Source: Phytohabitans maris (GTDB lineage: Bacteria > Actinomycetota > Actinomycetes > Mycobacteriales > Micromonosporaceae). Taken from it: a stretch of DNA of 64,000 nt. A program made the translations under genes and the position numbers. The stretch lies in the NCBI RefSeq assembly GCF_031085175.1, contig NZ_JAVHUY010000011.1:124001-188000 (forward strand). Reading direction: 5' to 3'. The notes below the pieces were generated by a model, which was not told where the DNA came from, searched no databases, and was given only the letters and a program-made list of their open reading frames with translations. This document shows, piece by piece, positions 1 through 9,188 of this stretch (its first letter is position 1; each line of letters opens with the position of its first letter).

Positions 1-70
1 TCATTGGATAGCGGGTCGGTGTGGCGACCCGGGGGTACGCCGGGGGTCTTCCGGGGGTTAGGAGGCTTGA

Positions 71-1624
71 GTGAGTTGGCTCGACCGGGTCACCGATCAG
101 GCCGAAACGCTCCAAAAGGCCCGTAAGCTGCAGGAAAGCAGCCGCTCGGCGGAGGCGTGCGTCCTGCTCGACCAGATCCTGGCCACGACCGACGACCCGT
201 TCACCCGGGCGGACGCCCTCGTGCAGCGCGTCGCCGCCTTGATAAACCTCGGCCGCACCGCGGAGTACAACGTGGCGGTCCAGATGGCCTTCGACGCGAT
301 CCGCGACCTCGCCGAGCCACTCCTGCTCGGCAACCTGCACGCCCTCGCCGCGCTCGCCGCCCAGCACCAGGGTGCGCTGGAGCGGTGCGTGACCCACCTG
401 GTGCACAGCGCCCGCGCCATGGCCACCGTCGAAGACCTCGACTGGGACACCGCCGTCGCGTGGAACGACCTGGCGATGGCGTACTCGTACCTCGGCTTCC
501 ACGGCCACGCCCTGGGCGCGATCGAAAAGGCGCGCCAGGTGGCGGCGGCCGCGGAGGTGACGCCCGAGACGTTCGCCGCGCCCGGCATCCGGCTGCGCAA
601 CGCGGTGGCGCTCGACCACAACGGCGACACCGACGGCTGCCTGCGGGTCCTGCGTGACATCACCGCCGACGCGGAGCGCTTTCTCGACGACAACGGCGGG
701 GCCAAGCTCCGGCCGAGCGGCCGCGCGGCGTACGGGTACGCGATCGCCCGCCGCGCCGCGCTGGGCGAGCCGCCCGAGTCCTCCCGACAGGCCGCCCGAC
801 TGCTGGCCGACGGCGGCGACGGGGCCCGCGCCCGCGACCTGCGCATGCTCGGCGAGGTCTGCCTCGCGATGGCGTCGGGGCGGCCGATCGAGGCACTCAC
901 CCGGCTGGAGACGGTGGCCGTGTCGAGCGAGACGCTGGGCGCGGCCGAGCACGCCCGGCTGCGCAGCCTCACGTACGCGCGGGCCGGCGACCACGCGGCC
1001 GCGCACCGGGCCGACCGGCACGCGTTCCGGCTGGCCGCGCAGCGCAGCGACCGCCTCCGCGACGTGTACGTCGAGGGCATCGCCGCCCGGCTCGACCACG
1101 AAGACATGCGCCGCTCGGTCTCCCGCTACCAGGACGAGGCGCTCACCGACCCGCTCACCGGCCTGGCCAACCGCCGCCACCTGGAGCGGTACGTCGCGGC
1201 GATGGTGGCCCGGGGCGAGCGGGCCACGGTCGGCGTCTGCGACCTCGACGGCTTCAAGGCGGTCAACACCGCGCACGGCCACCTCTCCGGCGACCTGGTG
1301 CTCCAGCGCATCGCCGGCGTGATCAACAGGGTCATGCGCCGCGGTGACTTCGTCGCGCGGTACGGCGGCGACGAGTTCGTGGTCGTGCTGCCCGGCGCCG
1401 GCATGGCCGAGGCGGCCGAGGTGGGCCGCCGGATCGGCACGGCCGTCGAGGCGGAAGACTGGGAGTCGCTCGTGCCCGGCACGCCGGTGGGCGTCAGCGT
1501 CGGGTTCGCCGAGGTCAGCGCCGCAGCCAACCTGCGCGAGGCGCTCGGCACCGCGTTCGAGCTCGCCGACCGCGCGATGCTCCGCGCCAAGCCCGGCGCC
1601 CGCCCCCAGCCCGTCGCTTCCTGA
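71..1624 (+). CDS. TPR-like / GGDEF diguanylate cyclase
   Basis: Cytoplasmic diguanylate cyclase expected to make cyclic di-GMP from two GTP. The C-terminal third (about residues 350-510) is a GGDEF domain. The GGDEF signature lies at residues 432-436, and an RRGD inhibitory site (423-426) sits exactly five residues upstream, so both catalysis and product feedback look intact. Residues 1-340 are Ala/Leu-rich helical pairs of TPR type, a likely partner- or ligand-binding half. I see no signal peptide, membrane segment or EAL domain. The GTG start is set by GGAGG at 61-65. It converges on prfA. The input signal cannot be told from sequence. Confidence 0.9.
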   Translation: MSWLDRVTDQAETLQKARKLQESSRSAEACVLLDQILATTDDPFTRADALVQRVAALINLGRTAEYNVAVQMAFDAIRDLAEPLLLGNLHALAALAAQHQGALERCVTHLVHSARAMATVEDLDWDTAVAWNDLAMAYSYLGFHGHALGAIEKARQVAAAAEVTPETFAAPGIRLRNAVALDHNGDTDGCLRVLRDITADAERFLDDNGGAKLRPSGRAAYGYAIARRAALGEPPESSRQAARLLADGGDGARARDLRMLGEVCLAMASGRPIEALTRLETVAVSSETLGAAEHARLRSLTYARAGDHAAAHRADRHAFRLAAQRSDRLRDVYVEGIAARLDHEDMRRSVSRYQDEALTDPLTGLANRRHLERYVAAMVARGERATVGVCDLDGFKAVNTAHGHLSGDLVLQRIAGVINRVMRRGDFVARYGGDEFVVVLPGAGMAEAAEVGRRIGTAVEAEDWESLVPGTPVGVSVGFAEVSAAANLREALGTAFELADRAMLRAKPGARPQPVAS

Positions 1625-1650
1625 GCCGTGATCGGCGCTCACCCGCGGCA

Positions 1651-2739
1651 TCAGCTCCGCTTCAGCTCCGTGTCTCCCGCCAGGCGGGCCTGCCGGTCGG
1701 CCTCGGTGAGCGCCTCCAGGACGCCGTCCATGTCGCCGGCCAGCACCAGGTCCAGGTTGTACGCGGTGTAGCCGATCCGGTGGTCGGTGATCCGGTTCTG
1801 CGGGAAGTTGTACGTGCGGATCCGCTCCGACCGGTCGACGGTGCGCACCTGCGAGCGGCGCGCGTCCGAGGCGGCCGCGTCGGCCTCCTCCTGGGCGGCG
1901 GCGAGCAGCCGGGCCCGCAGGATCCGCATCGCCTGCTCGCGGTTTTGCAGCTGGCTCTTCTCGTTCTGGCAGGAGACCACGATGCCGGTGGGCAGGTGGG
2001 TGATCCGGACGGCGGAGTCGGTGGTGTTGACCGACTGCCCACCCGGGCCGGACGAGCGGAAGACGTCGATCCGCAGGTCGTTGGGGTCGATCGAGACGTC
2101 GACCTCCTCGGCCTCGGGGAGTACCAGCACGCCGGCCGCGCTGGTGTGGATCCGCCCCTGCGACTCGGTGACCGGTACCCGCTGCACGCGGTGGACGCCA
2201 CCCTCCCACTTCAGCCGCGACCAGACGCCGTTGCCGCCCTCGGGCACCCCCTTGGTCTTGACCGCCAGCGACACGTCCTTGACGCCGCCGAGGTCCGAGT
2301 CCTGAGCCTCGATCACCTCGGTGACCCAGCCGCGCCGCTCCGCGTACCGCTGGTACATGCGGAGCAGGTCGCCGGCGAACAGGGCGGACTCCTCGCCGCC
2401 CTCCCCCGCCTTGATCTCCAGGATCACGTCCTTGGCGTCGTGCGGGTCGCGCGGGATGAGCAGCTCGGCGAGCCGCTCCTCCAGGACCGGCAGCCGGGCC
2501 GCGATCGCGTCGGCCTCGGTCGCGAACGAGGGGTCTTCGGCCACCAGCTCGCGGGCCGCCGAAAGGTCGGCACGCGCCTGCTCCAGCTCGCCGGCCGCCT
2601 TGTGCAGCGGGGCGAGCTCGGCGAAGCGCCGGCCCACCCGACGGGCCGTGGCCTGGTCGGCGTGGATGGACGGGTCGGCGAGCCGCTTCTCCAGCTCGGC
2701 GTACTCGTCCAGCAGTCCGCTCAGGCGATCGGTGCTCAT
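1651..2739 (-). CDS. prfA: Peptide chain release factor 1
   Basis: Class I release factor that reads UAA/UAG and triggers peptidyl-tRNA hydrolysis in the ribosome. The GPGGQSVN catalytic loop lies near residue 230. The codon-reading loop carries PVT (in [14 protein letters not shown]), the PxT signature that separates RF1 from RF2. At 362 aa it has the normal family length. The ATG at 2739 is preferred over an in-frame ATG 33 bases upstream because GGGGTAGG lies just ahead of it. It follows rpmE in the usual actinobacterial rho-rpmE-prfA order. The methyltransferase gene prmC, which normally follows prfA, is absent; a convergent GGDEF gene lies there instead. Confidence 0.97.
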   Translation of the reverse strand: MSTDRLSGLLDEYAELEKRLADPSIHADQATARRVGRRFAELAPLHKAAGELEQARADLSAARELVAEDPSFATEADAIAARLPVLEERLAELLIPRDPHDAKDVILEIKAGEGGEESALFAGDLLRMYQRYAERRGWVTEVIEAQDSDLGGVKDVSLAVKTKGVPEGGNGVWSRLKWEGGVHRVQRVPVTESQGRIHTSAAGVLVLPEAEEVDVSIDPNDLRIDVFRSSGPGGQSVNTTDSAVRITHLPTGIVVSCQNEKSQLQNREQAMRILRARLLAAAQEEADAAASDARRSQVRTVDRSERIRTYNFPQNRITDHRIGYTAYNLDLVLAGDMDGVLEALTEADRQARLAGDTELKRS

Positions 2740-2776
2740 CAGATGCCTACCCCTCGGGATCGGTGAGTACATGCGA

Positions 2777-2813
2777 ACGGCGCCCGCCCTCGCGAACGAG
2801 GGACGGGCGCCGT
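2777..2813 (-). terminator. Hairpin between rpmE and prfA
   Basis: Perfect 10-bp arms ACGGCGCCCG and CGGGCGCCGT enclose a second small stem (CCTCG/CGAGG). The hairpin lies just downstream of the rpmE stop and just upstream of the prfA ribosome-binding site. There is no U-tract, as is common in actinomycetes. It could terminate or attenuate transcription between the two genes. Confidence 0.7.
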
Positions 2814-2821
2814 CGGGGTAG

Positions 2822-3046
2822 CTACTTGGCCTTCTTGGCGGCGGCCTTCGCGTACTTCTGCTGGAACTTCGCGACCCGGCCGGCGGTGTCGAGCACGCGC
2901 TGCTTGCCCGTGTAGAACGGGTGGCAGGCGCTGCAGGTCTCGACGTGGATCTGACCGTTCTTCGCCGTGCTGCGGGTGGTGAAGGTGTTGCCGCAGGAAC
3001 AGGTGACCTCGGTCACCACGTACTGCGGGTGGATGTCGGGCTTCAT
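2822..3046 (-). CDS. rpmE: 50S ribosomal protein L31 (zinc-binding form)
   Basis: 74-aa ribosomal protein L31 of the large subunit. It has the four-cysteine zinc-binding set, C16 and C18 (CSC) plus C37 and C40 (CSAC), so it is the C+ paralogue used in zinc-replete cells, not the zinc-free form induced by starvation. The Lys/Ala-rich tail is typical. It lies between rho and prfA in the order seen in many actinobacteria. The 214-bp gap upstream (3047-3260) carries its promoter and that of the divergent kinase-phosphatase gene; I recognise no sharper site in it. Confidence 0.97.
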   Translation of the reverse strand: MKPDIHPQYVVTEVTCSCGNTFTTRSTAKNGQIHVETCSACHPFYTGKQRVLDTAGRVAKFQQKYAKAAAKKAK

Positions 3047-3260
3047 GTCGCCTCGGTCCTTTCGTAAATGGTCGCCGGGTCGCCATCGTCACGGACCGCC
3101 GCCTGAGGGCGGCCCGCTCCGGCGTGAACCGGAACCTTGGCCGATTGACCAGTGTGCCATGCCTGGCCGATCGGTTGAACGCGGGGATGCCGGGTGTCAT
3201 TCCCGGGCCGGTGTCGCGGCGCCGGCCCGGGAGACGGCCGGGCTGGCATGCTTGTAGACG

Positions 3261-4157
3261 ATGCCGCGTTTGATCATCACGCGAGGCCTGCCCGCGTCCG
3301 GTAAGACCACGTTCGCCCGAAAACTCCAGCCGGGCGTGGTCCGGGTCAACCGTGACGACCTGCGGCGCATGCTCCACGGCGACCGGCTCTACACCACCTG
3401 GGCCGAGGGGCAGGTCACGGTCGTACAGCGGGCGCAGGTCGAGGCGCTGCTCCGGATCCGCGCCGACGTCTGCGTCGACGACACCAACCTCTCCTCCCGC
3501 CTGGTACGCGAGTGGGCGCAGCTGGCGGCGCGGCACGGTGCGACGTTCGAGGTGCATGACTTCACCGACGTACCGGTCGACGAGTGCGTACGCCGCGACG
3601 CCGACCGCCCCGAGTCCGAGCGGGTCGGCGAGGACGCGATCCGAAGCATGTACGAGCGCTACCTCGCCGGCCGCACGCTGCCCCTCCCGGTGCCGGACGT
3701 CGCTCCCGGCCACCCCGCCGTCGTGTACGACCCGCCACCGGGCGCGCCGAAGATCGTCCTGGTCGACATCGACGGCACGGTGGCGCTGATGGGCGACCGC
3801 AGCCCGTACGACATGCGCCGGGTCGGCGAGGACCAGCCGCACCGCGCGGTGATCGCCGCGGTCCGCGCCATGCACGCGGCCGGCCACGCCATCGTGTACT
3901 GCACCGGGCGCGACGAGTCCGCCCGCGCGGCGACCGAGGAGTGGCTCGACCGCCACGTCGGCGTCCCGTACGAGGCGCTCTACATGCGCGACATCTACGA
4001 CTCCCGCCGCGACGCCGTCGTCAAGCGCGAGATCTTCGAACGCGAGGTCCGCGACCGCTACCACGTCGTCGGCGTCTTCGACGACCGCATGCAGGTGGTC
4101 AGGATGTGGCGCGAGCTGGGCCTGACCGTCTTCCAGGTCGCCGAAGGCGACTTCTGA
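3261..4157 (+). CDS. T4-type polynucleotide 5'-kinase / 3'-phosphatase
   Basis: 298-aa protein with the architecture and length of phage T4 polynucleotide kinase (301 aa). The N-terminal P-loop kinase half carries GLPASGKTT (residues 9-17) and a downstream NRDDLRR segment resembling the Asp/Arg active-site helix. The C-terminal half is a HAD phosphatase starting at DIDGT (about residue 170), with the DDRM loop near the end. Such enzymes repair RNA or DNA ends with 5'-OH and 3'-phosphate. No RNA ligase or Hen1 gene is adjacent, so the partner is unknown. The ATG at 3261 lacks a clear Shine-Dalgarno and may be leaderless. Confidence 0.85.
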   Translation: MPRLIITRGLPASGKTTFARKLQPGVVRVNRDDLRRMLHGDRLYTTWAEGQVTVVQRAQVEALLRIRADVCVDDTNLSSRLVREWAQLAARHGATFEVHDFTDVPVDECVRRDADRPESERVGEDAIRSMYERYLAGRTLPLPVPDVAPGHPAVVYDPPPGAPKIVLVDIDGTVALMGDRSPYDMRRVGEDQPHRAVIAAVRAMHAAGHAIVYCTGRDESARAATEEWLDRHVGVPYEALYMRDIYDSRRDAVVKREIFEREVRDRYHVVGVFDDRMQVVRMWRELGLTVFQVAEGDF

Positions 4158-4170
4158 GCACCCCCACGTC

Positions 4171-4226
4171 CGTGATCGAAGCTCCCCTCATGCCGGTCTA
4201 GCGACGAGGGGGGGGCGTGGATCACG
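4171..4226. terminator. Dispersed hairpin (GTGATCGAAGCTCC family), copy at convergent junction
   Basis: Inverted repeat with outer arms CGTGATC/GATCACG and inner arms CCCCTC/GAGGGG. It lies between the kinase-phosphatase and the convergent secreted hydrolase, whose stop codon (4188-4190) falls inside it. A near-identical left arm recurs at 12624, 30735 and, degenerate, at about 1628. It probably acts as a bidirectional terminator. Confidence 0.7.
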
Positions 4227-7200
4227 GCGGGGGGGGGCGGGGCGGGGGGCGGTCGCGCGGGCGGTGACGCCGTTCACCGTCACGGCCAGCACCACCGAGC
4301 CACCCGAACGCAGGGCGACCAGCTTGCCCGTCGACGGGTCGAACCAGGCCACGTGCCACGGACGCAGCCCCGCCGCGGATCCGATGTGGACCGACGGGGA
4401 CGCGCTCCAGTCGGCGCTCACCGGCGGCGCCACCGGCACCTCCCGGCCGCTCTGGGTCAGCACCGCCGTCACCTCGACCGGCGTGCCGCGCGGTGCCGTG
4501 GCCGGGGCGGTGACCGCGAGCGAGTCCACGTGTGCCTGGGTCTCCGCCACGATCTCGCCGCGCGGGTCGACGCCGAAGTGGGTCCAGCCGGTGAAGCCAC
4601 CCAGGTGCGGGGCGGACGACGGGGCCTTGCCGGAGTTGCCGTTGACGACGTACGGGACGCCGTCGACCCGGTCGGCGTGGAACGTGCCCACGTGCGCGCC
4701 GACGAAGAGCGCGCTCTTGCCGGACCGGCGCTCGAAGTCGCCCAGCCACTGCTCCACCAGCGCGGCCTCCTTGCGGTCGCCGAGCTGGCTCGCCTTGGCC
4801 GGCGTGGGATCGCGGGGCGGGTGGTGGTGGAGGACGACGACCGACCTCACGCGCCGGTCGGTCCGCGCCGAGTCCAGCGCCTGCCGCAGCAGCTTGACCT
4901 GCTCGAAGCCGCCGCCGCGCAGGGTGCCGGTGGAGGAGTCGAGCGTGACGAACCGTACGCCCCGGTGGTCGAAGACGCGGGACGTGGCGCCGAACACCGC
5001 CTGGAAGTTGGCGATCGGCGCGCCCATGATCTCGTGGTTGCCGGGCACGTAGTAGTACGGCAGCTCGCCGCCGAGCTCCTCGTCCAGGATCCGCTTGGCG
5101 AGCGCGAAGTCCGCCTCGGTGGCGGTGTCGACCAGGTCGCCGTTGACGACCAGGAAGTCCGGCCGGGCCGCCTTGACCTCGCGGAGCGTACGGCGGGCCT
5201 GGGCGACCAGGTCGCTGTCCGGCGCGGCGGCGACGAACTGCGCGTCCGACAGCACCGCGAACCGCCACTGTGCACCGTCCACTGTGCCATCCCTGACGAC
5301 GACGCGGTCGGTGCGGAGGGGTACCGCTGGTTGGGCCACGCTGGGCGGGACTTTGGCGACGATGTCGTCCACCAGGATCTCGCTGGTGTACTGGGCGTCG
5401 GGGCGGGTCTCGGCCACGTAGAAGCGGCGCACCCGCACCGGGTACTGGACGCCGGCGGGCACGGCCATCTCCACGTACCGCCAGCCGGTCCAGGTGACCA
5501 GCGGGCCGCTCAGCACGTGCTGCTGGTCGAGGGCGTCGTGCAGGTGCAGGCGGGCCCACTCGCCCTTGCCGTTGCCGTATATCCACATGCCGAACGCCTG
5601 CGGCTGCCCCGCCACGGGGATCCAGGCCGGCGGGTCGGCGTACGCGGCGCGGGTGCCCGTGGAGAGGCTGAAGTCGTACGAGAGCCTGAGGCCGGTGCCG
5701 GTGTGCCCGGGCGCCGGGGCGACCGAACCGGCGGCGCGGGCGTGGCTGAACTTCCAGCTCGCCGCGTCCTCTTCGAACATCGCGACCGGCACGTCCTCCA
5801 GCCCCACCGTCACCGGTACGGCCACAGTGGAGCGTCCGACGTGGAACGTGACGAGCCCGGCGCCGACGTCCTTCTTGGCGCGTACGGCGAACGAGCCGTC
5901 ACCGGTGGCCGAGACGTCGAGCAGCGAGCGGTCGTAGTCGAGGCGCACGTCGGCCGGCTCGATCGGAGCGCTGTTGCCCTCCGCGTCGTACCCGACCACG
6001 CCGAGCGTGCCGGAGCCGAGCGCCGCCAGCCCGAGCCGCGCGGAGGTCGCGTCGATCCGCTCCAGCGGGCCGAGCACCCGCAACGCGATGTCGCCGGAGG
6101 CGCGGCCCTTCGCGGCGGTGACGGTCGCCGTGCCGGGCGGCCCCGCACGGAAGACACCGTCGCGGCTCACGGACCCACGACTGGCGCGCCACGACGGCGT
6201 ACCCGATGCGGGTCCATAGGTCTCGTCGTAGCCGGCCGCCGTCAGGCGGCGGGTGAGTCCCGGGAAGACCCGGTCCGGGTGACCGCCGCGGACCGGGTCG
6301 GTGCCCGGGGCCGCGACGGGTTCGGCGGCCGTCTCCACCCAGAAGCCGGCGAGCCGGCCGGAGCCGGGGGCGGCGTAGAGGGCGAGGCCGTTGGGCACGG
6401 GGCGTTCGGAGCCGTCGGACGGGCTGTTTTCCACCCGCACGGCGGCCTGCCCCGGCTCGCGAGCGAGCAAAGTGGACGATCCGCCGCCGTCGAGGTTGAG
6501 CGCGTTGTGCGCGCCCAGCTCCGCCATGAGGCGGCCGAGCTCGGTGAGCGTGACGCCGCGGCTGTCCGCCTGGCGGCCGTCGACGGTCAGCAGGTACATG
6601 CGGCGGCCGTCCCGGGAGAAGCCGACGGCGGTGCGCGGCTCGGGCGTGACGTCGCCGATGTCCTGCGGCACACCGTCTTTGACGAGCACCTGGCGCCCAC
6701 CCACGGCCGCCTTGAGCGGGCCGCCATCGGACGAGCGGGGCGCGTACGACACGTCGACCGCGTCCCCCGGCTGGAGCCCGGCGAGCGCGTCGGCACCGGC
6801 GTCCCGGCCGAGCAGCACCGTCGTGCCGGCCGGGATCGGGCCGCTGCCGGGCCCGCCGGACACCGATACCACTGAGCCGCCGCTCAGCGTGACCTCGGTG
6901 ACCCGGGCCGCGCCCTCGACCGCCCGCCGCCGGTCGTACGAGCCCCAGAGCGCCGTGAACACGCCCACGCCGCCCGGCTGCACCAGGTTGTTGAACTGGG
7001 TCAGCGCCACCCGCGTGCCACCAGGCAGCGCGGCCGTACCGTCGAAGTGGACCTCGACCACCTTGCCGACGCCGCCCGGCGTGATGCCCACGGCGTTGAC
7101 GCTCCCCTGCACCGGCGACTGGATCAGCCGTCCACTCTGGATGCCGATGCCCTGCGCGGCGCCGGAGGCGTTGATGTCGAAGAAGTCACCGTTGACCGCG

Positions 7201-7676
7201 GCCACCGCGCGCGTGCGGTCGGCGGCCGCGCGCAGCGGCTCGGTCCTGGCGACCGCGCCGGAGTTGACGTAGTCGACGCTCAGCTTGCCGGAGAGGTCGG
7301 CGGTGAGCGCGTCGGCGCGCAGCCAGCCGGCGGCGTGGTAGCGGTCGAATGAGGTCAGCGTCAGCCCGGGCGCGACCGGGCGGGTGCGCTTGCCGGTCTC
7401 GATGTCGTCGAAGGCGTCGACCTGCGCCCCACCCAGGGAGGCCGGCCCCGCGGCCGAGGCGGCCTGCACCGCACCCAAGGCGGCTTGCGTCGCATCCAAG
7501 GCGGCCGGCGCCGCGCGCAGGGAGGCCAAGGAGGCCGGCGCCCCACCCGAGGCGGCCGGCGCCGCGCCCAACGAGGCCAAGGCGACCGGGGGCGCCGGGG
7601 CGGCCACGGGAGCGGCCACCGCCGGCGCCGGCAGACCCAGGATCGAGACCAGGACGAGAACGGCTGCGCTCCGCAT
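4188..7676 (-). CDS. Secreted phosphodiester glycosidase + metallophosphoesterase multidomain protein
   Basis: 1162-aa exported protein. A signal peptide (residues 1-22, ending AVAA) is followed by an Ala-rich repeat linker (about 25-90, units like ASLGAAPAA). Next is a phosphodiester glycosidase (NAGPA/uncovering-enzyme-like) domain, with NGDFFD near 160 and NLDGGGSSTLL near 390. Ig-like/Big and carbohydrate-binding-like segments span roughly 440-780. A calcineurin-type metallophosphoesterase occupies about 800-1030, with GDLVD, GNHE near 877, LHHHPP and GAHVGTFH. The first metal motif reads SDAQF where SDxH is usual. It probably removes phosphodiester-linked sugars and phosphate from wall polymers or nucleotides outside the cell. 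The natural substrate is not known from sequence. Confidence 0.88.
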   Translation of the reverse strand: MRSAAVLVLVSILGLPAPAVAAPVAAPAPPVALASLGAAPAASGGAPASLASLRAAPAALDATQAALGAVQAASAAGPASLGGAQVDAFDDIETGKRTRPVAPGLTLTSFDRYHAAGWLRADALTADLSGKLSVDYVNSGAVARTEPLRAAADRTRAVAAVNGDFFDINASGAAQGIGIQSGRLIQSPVQGSVNAVGITPGGVGKVVEVHFDGTAALPGGTRVALTQFNNLVQPGGVGVFTALWGSYDRRRAVEGAARVTEVTLSGGSVVSVSGGPGSGPIPAGTTVLLGRDAGADALAGLQPGDAVDVSYAPRSSDGGPLKAAVGGRQVLVKDGVPQDIGDVTPEPRTAVGFSRDGRRMYLLTVDGRQADSRGVTLTELGRLMAELGAHNALNLDGGGSSTLLAREPGQAAVRVENSPSDGSERPVPNGLALYAAPGSGRLAGFWVETAAEPVAAPGTDPVRGGHPDRVFPGLTRRLTAAGYDETYGPASGTPSWRASRGSVSRDGVFRAGPPGTATVTAAKGRASGDIALRVLGPLERIDATSARLGLAALGSGTLGVVGYDAEGNSAPIEPADVRLDYDRSLLDVSATGDGSFAVRAKKDVGAGLVTFHVGRSTVAVPVTVGLEDVPVAMFEEDAASWKFSHARAAGSVAPAPGHTGTGLRLSYDFSLSTGTRAAYADPPAWIPVAGQPQAFGMWIYGNGKGEWARLHLHDALDQQHVLSGPLVTWTGWRYVEMAVPAGVQYPVRVRRFYVAETRPDAQYTSEILVDDIVAKVPPSVAQPAVPLRTDRVVVRDGTVDGAQWRFAVLSDAQFVAAAPDSDLVAQARRTLREVKAARPDFLVVNGDLVDTATEADFALAKRILDEELGGELPYYYVPGNHEIMGAPIANFQAVFGATSRVFDHRGVRFVTLDSSTGTLRGGGFEQVKLLRQALDSARTDRRVRSVVVLHHHPPRDPTPAKASQLGDRKEAALVEQWLGDFERRSGKSALFVGAHVGTFHADRVDGVPYVVNGNSGKAPSSAPHLGGFTGWTHFGVDPRGEIVAETQAHVDSLAVTAPATAPRGTPVEVTAVLTQSGREVPVAPPVSADWSASPSVHIGSAAGLRPWHVAWFDPSTGKLVALRSGGSVVLAVTVNGVTARATAPRPAPPRRDPRPPLVARPA

Positions 7677-7741
7677 GTCGCGTAGTCAACCCGATCTCGC
7701 ATGGAACTTTCAATAGCTCGATGTCTAACTGAAAGAAAACT

Positions 7742-8932
7742 TCAGGCAGCCGGTACCAGGGGCGTGGCTTCCAGGGCGGGACGCACACCCGCTCCCTTGG
7801 CCAGCGCCATCGCCTCGGCGTCGAGGTAGAAGTTCGGGCGCTGGTCGGCCTCGTGGTAGTACCGGTGGAAGACCGGCGTGGCGCCGCCGGACATCGGCGG
7901 CACGATCCAGGTCCAGTCCGCCGGCACCGGCCGCCCGGCCCGCTCCTCGTTGCGCATGTGCGCGAGGAAGCGCTCGGACTCGGTGTGGTGGTCGGTGATC
8001 TTCATGCCGGCCCGGTCGAACGACCAGAGCACCGCCCGGTTGAGCTCCACCAGGGCGCGGTCCCGCCACAGCGTCGCCTCGCGCGACGTGTCCAGGCCGA
8101 GCCCGCGAGCCACCACGGGCAGGAGGTTGTACCGGTCCGGGTCGGCGAGGTTGCGGGCGCCGATCTCGGTGCCCATGTACCAGCCGTTGAACGGGGCGAG
8201 CGGGTAGTCGACGCCGCCGATCCGCAGCCGCATGTTGGAGATGGCCGGGATGGCGTGCCACCGCAGCCCGAGCCGCTCGAACCAGCCCAGCTCGGGGTGC
8301 CCGATCGGCACCTCGACCACGGCCTGTTCGGGCAGCTCGAAGAGGCGTGGGCCCTCGCCCGGCGCCTCCACGACGACGGGCAGGACGTCGAACTGGCCAC
8401 CCCGACCGCGCCACCCCATCGCGCGCATGGCGTCGGTGAAGGGGACGTACCGGGGGTCGCCGACGACGCCGTCCTCGGTGCGGTAGCCGGCGTAGCGGAT
8501 GAGCTGTTCGTTCCACACCCGGGCGTACGGGCGCCCCGGCTTGGCCGGCGCGAAGATCGAGATGACCGGGCGGATGGCGCTCCCGCCGCCGGCGACGTGC
8601 AGGTGCCGGACCAGGAGCGAGAAGATTTCCTTGGCGCTGTGGGCACGGCGCCGGTCGAGCACGGTGAGACTGCGCCAGTACAGGCGCCCGATGCACCGGC
8701 TCGCGTTGCGCCAGGCGACCTTCGCGCCCCAGACGAGCTCGTCGGTCGTGTGAACGTACGTCCCCGTGGCGGCGATCTGTGCGCGGACGACAGCGAGCCG
8801 GGGCTCCACCGGGCCGAGCCTGGACACTTCGCTATAGCAGAGCCGGAGAAACTCCTCGGCTTCCGCGGGATCCGCCGGCGCGGCCGGATCCCATTCTTCG
8901 GCGGGCACGTTTCGGTAGCCCGGCACCGTCAT
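7742..8932 (-). CDS. nos: Bacterial nitric oxide synthase oxygenase
   Basis: 396-aa haem-thiolate oxygenase that converts L-arginine to citrulline and nitric oxide using tetrahydrobiopterin or tetrahydrofolate. WRNASRCIGR supplies the haem ligand C80, and GWYMGTEIGARN holds the substrate-binding Glu. The whole length matches the oxygenase domain only; no reductase domain is fused or adjacent, so a host flavodoxin or ferredoxin reductase must donate electrons. The ATG at 8932 is chosen because AGGAGG lies five bases upstream; an in-frame start 84 bases earlier lacks one. No thaxtomin-like nitration cluster is nearby, so roles in stress protection or signalling are more likely. Confidence 0.95.
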   Translation of the reverse strand: MTVPGYRNVPAEEWDPAAPADPAEAEEFLRLCYSEVSRLGPVEPRLAVVRAQIAATGTYVHTTDELVWGAKVAWRNASRCIGRLYWRSLTVLDRRRAHSAKEIFSLLVRHLHVAGGGSAIRPVISIFAPAKPGRPYARVWNEQLIRYAGYRTEDGVVGDPRYVPFTDAMRAMGWRGRGGQFDVLPVVVEAPGEGPRLFELPEQAVVEVPIGHPELGWFERLGLRWHAIPAISNMRLRIGGVDYPLAPFNGWYMGTEIGARNLADPDRYNLLPVVARGLGLDTSREATLWRDRALVELNRAVLWSFDRAGMKITDHHTESERFLAHMRNEERAGRPVPADWTWIVPPMSGGATPVFHRYYHEADQRPNFYLDAEAMALAKGAGVRPALEATPLVPAA

Positions 8933-9087
8933 CTGCGCCTCCTCAGCTGACGTCCGTTTCCGCTCCGCGCGCCACCAGAGGACGTGGTGACGCGCGAAGT
9001 GTGAGGACCGTTTCACGTGGAGTCACTCAGACATCGCACAGCGCGTGCGATCGGGTCATCTGATGTCGGACCGCCGACAAAACGGTT

Positions 9088-9121
9088 GCGGCCCCGGCCG
9101 GAGTGATCCAGCCGGGGCCGC
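9088..9121. terminator. GC-rich hairpin between nos and rho
   Basis: Arms GCGGCCCCGGC and GCCGGGGCCGC close over a short loop in the gap upstream of nos and downstream of rho. There is no U-tract. It may end rho transcription before nos. Confidence 0.65.
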
Positions 9122-9141
9122 GCATGCAGACAGGGTGATCA

Positions 9142-9176
9142 GGCGGGGTCCGGCGCGGAACGCACCGCACCCCGCC
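9142..9176 (-). terminator. Second hairpin downstream of rho
   Basis: Arms GGCGGGGT and ACCCCGCC lie 13 bases past the rho stop. Together with the hairpin at 9088-9121 this makes a tandem terminator for rho. Confidence 0.6.
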
Positions 9177-9188
9177 CCCGAAGGGTCT

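Noticed and set aside
2739-4064. 441-codon minus-strand protein across rpmE and the kinase gene
   Set aside because: It reads antisense through a clear kinase-phosphatase and out of frame through rpmE.
4353-6875. 840-codon open frame on the plus strand
   Set aside because: Antisense shadow of the secreted phosphodiester glycosidase gene; no motif or ribosome site.
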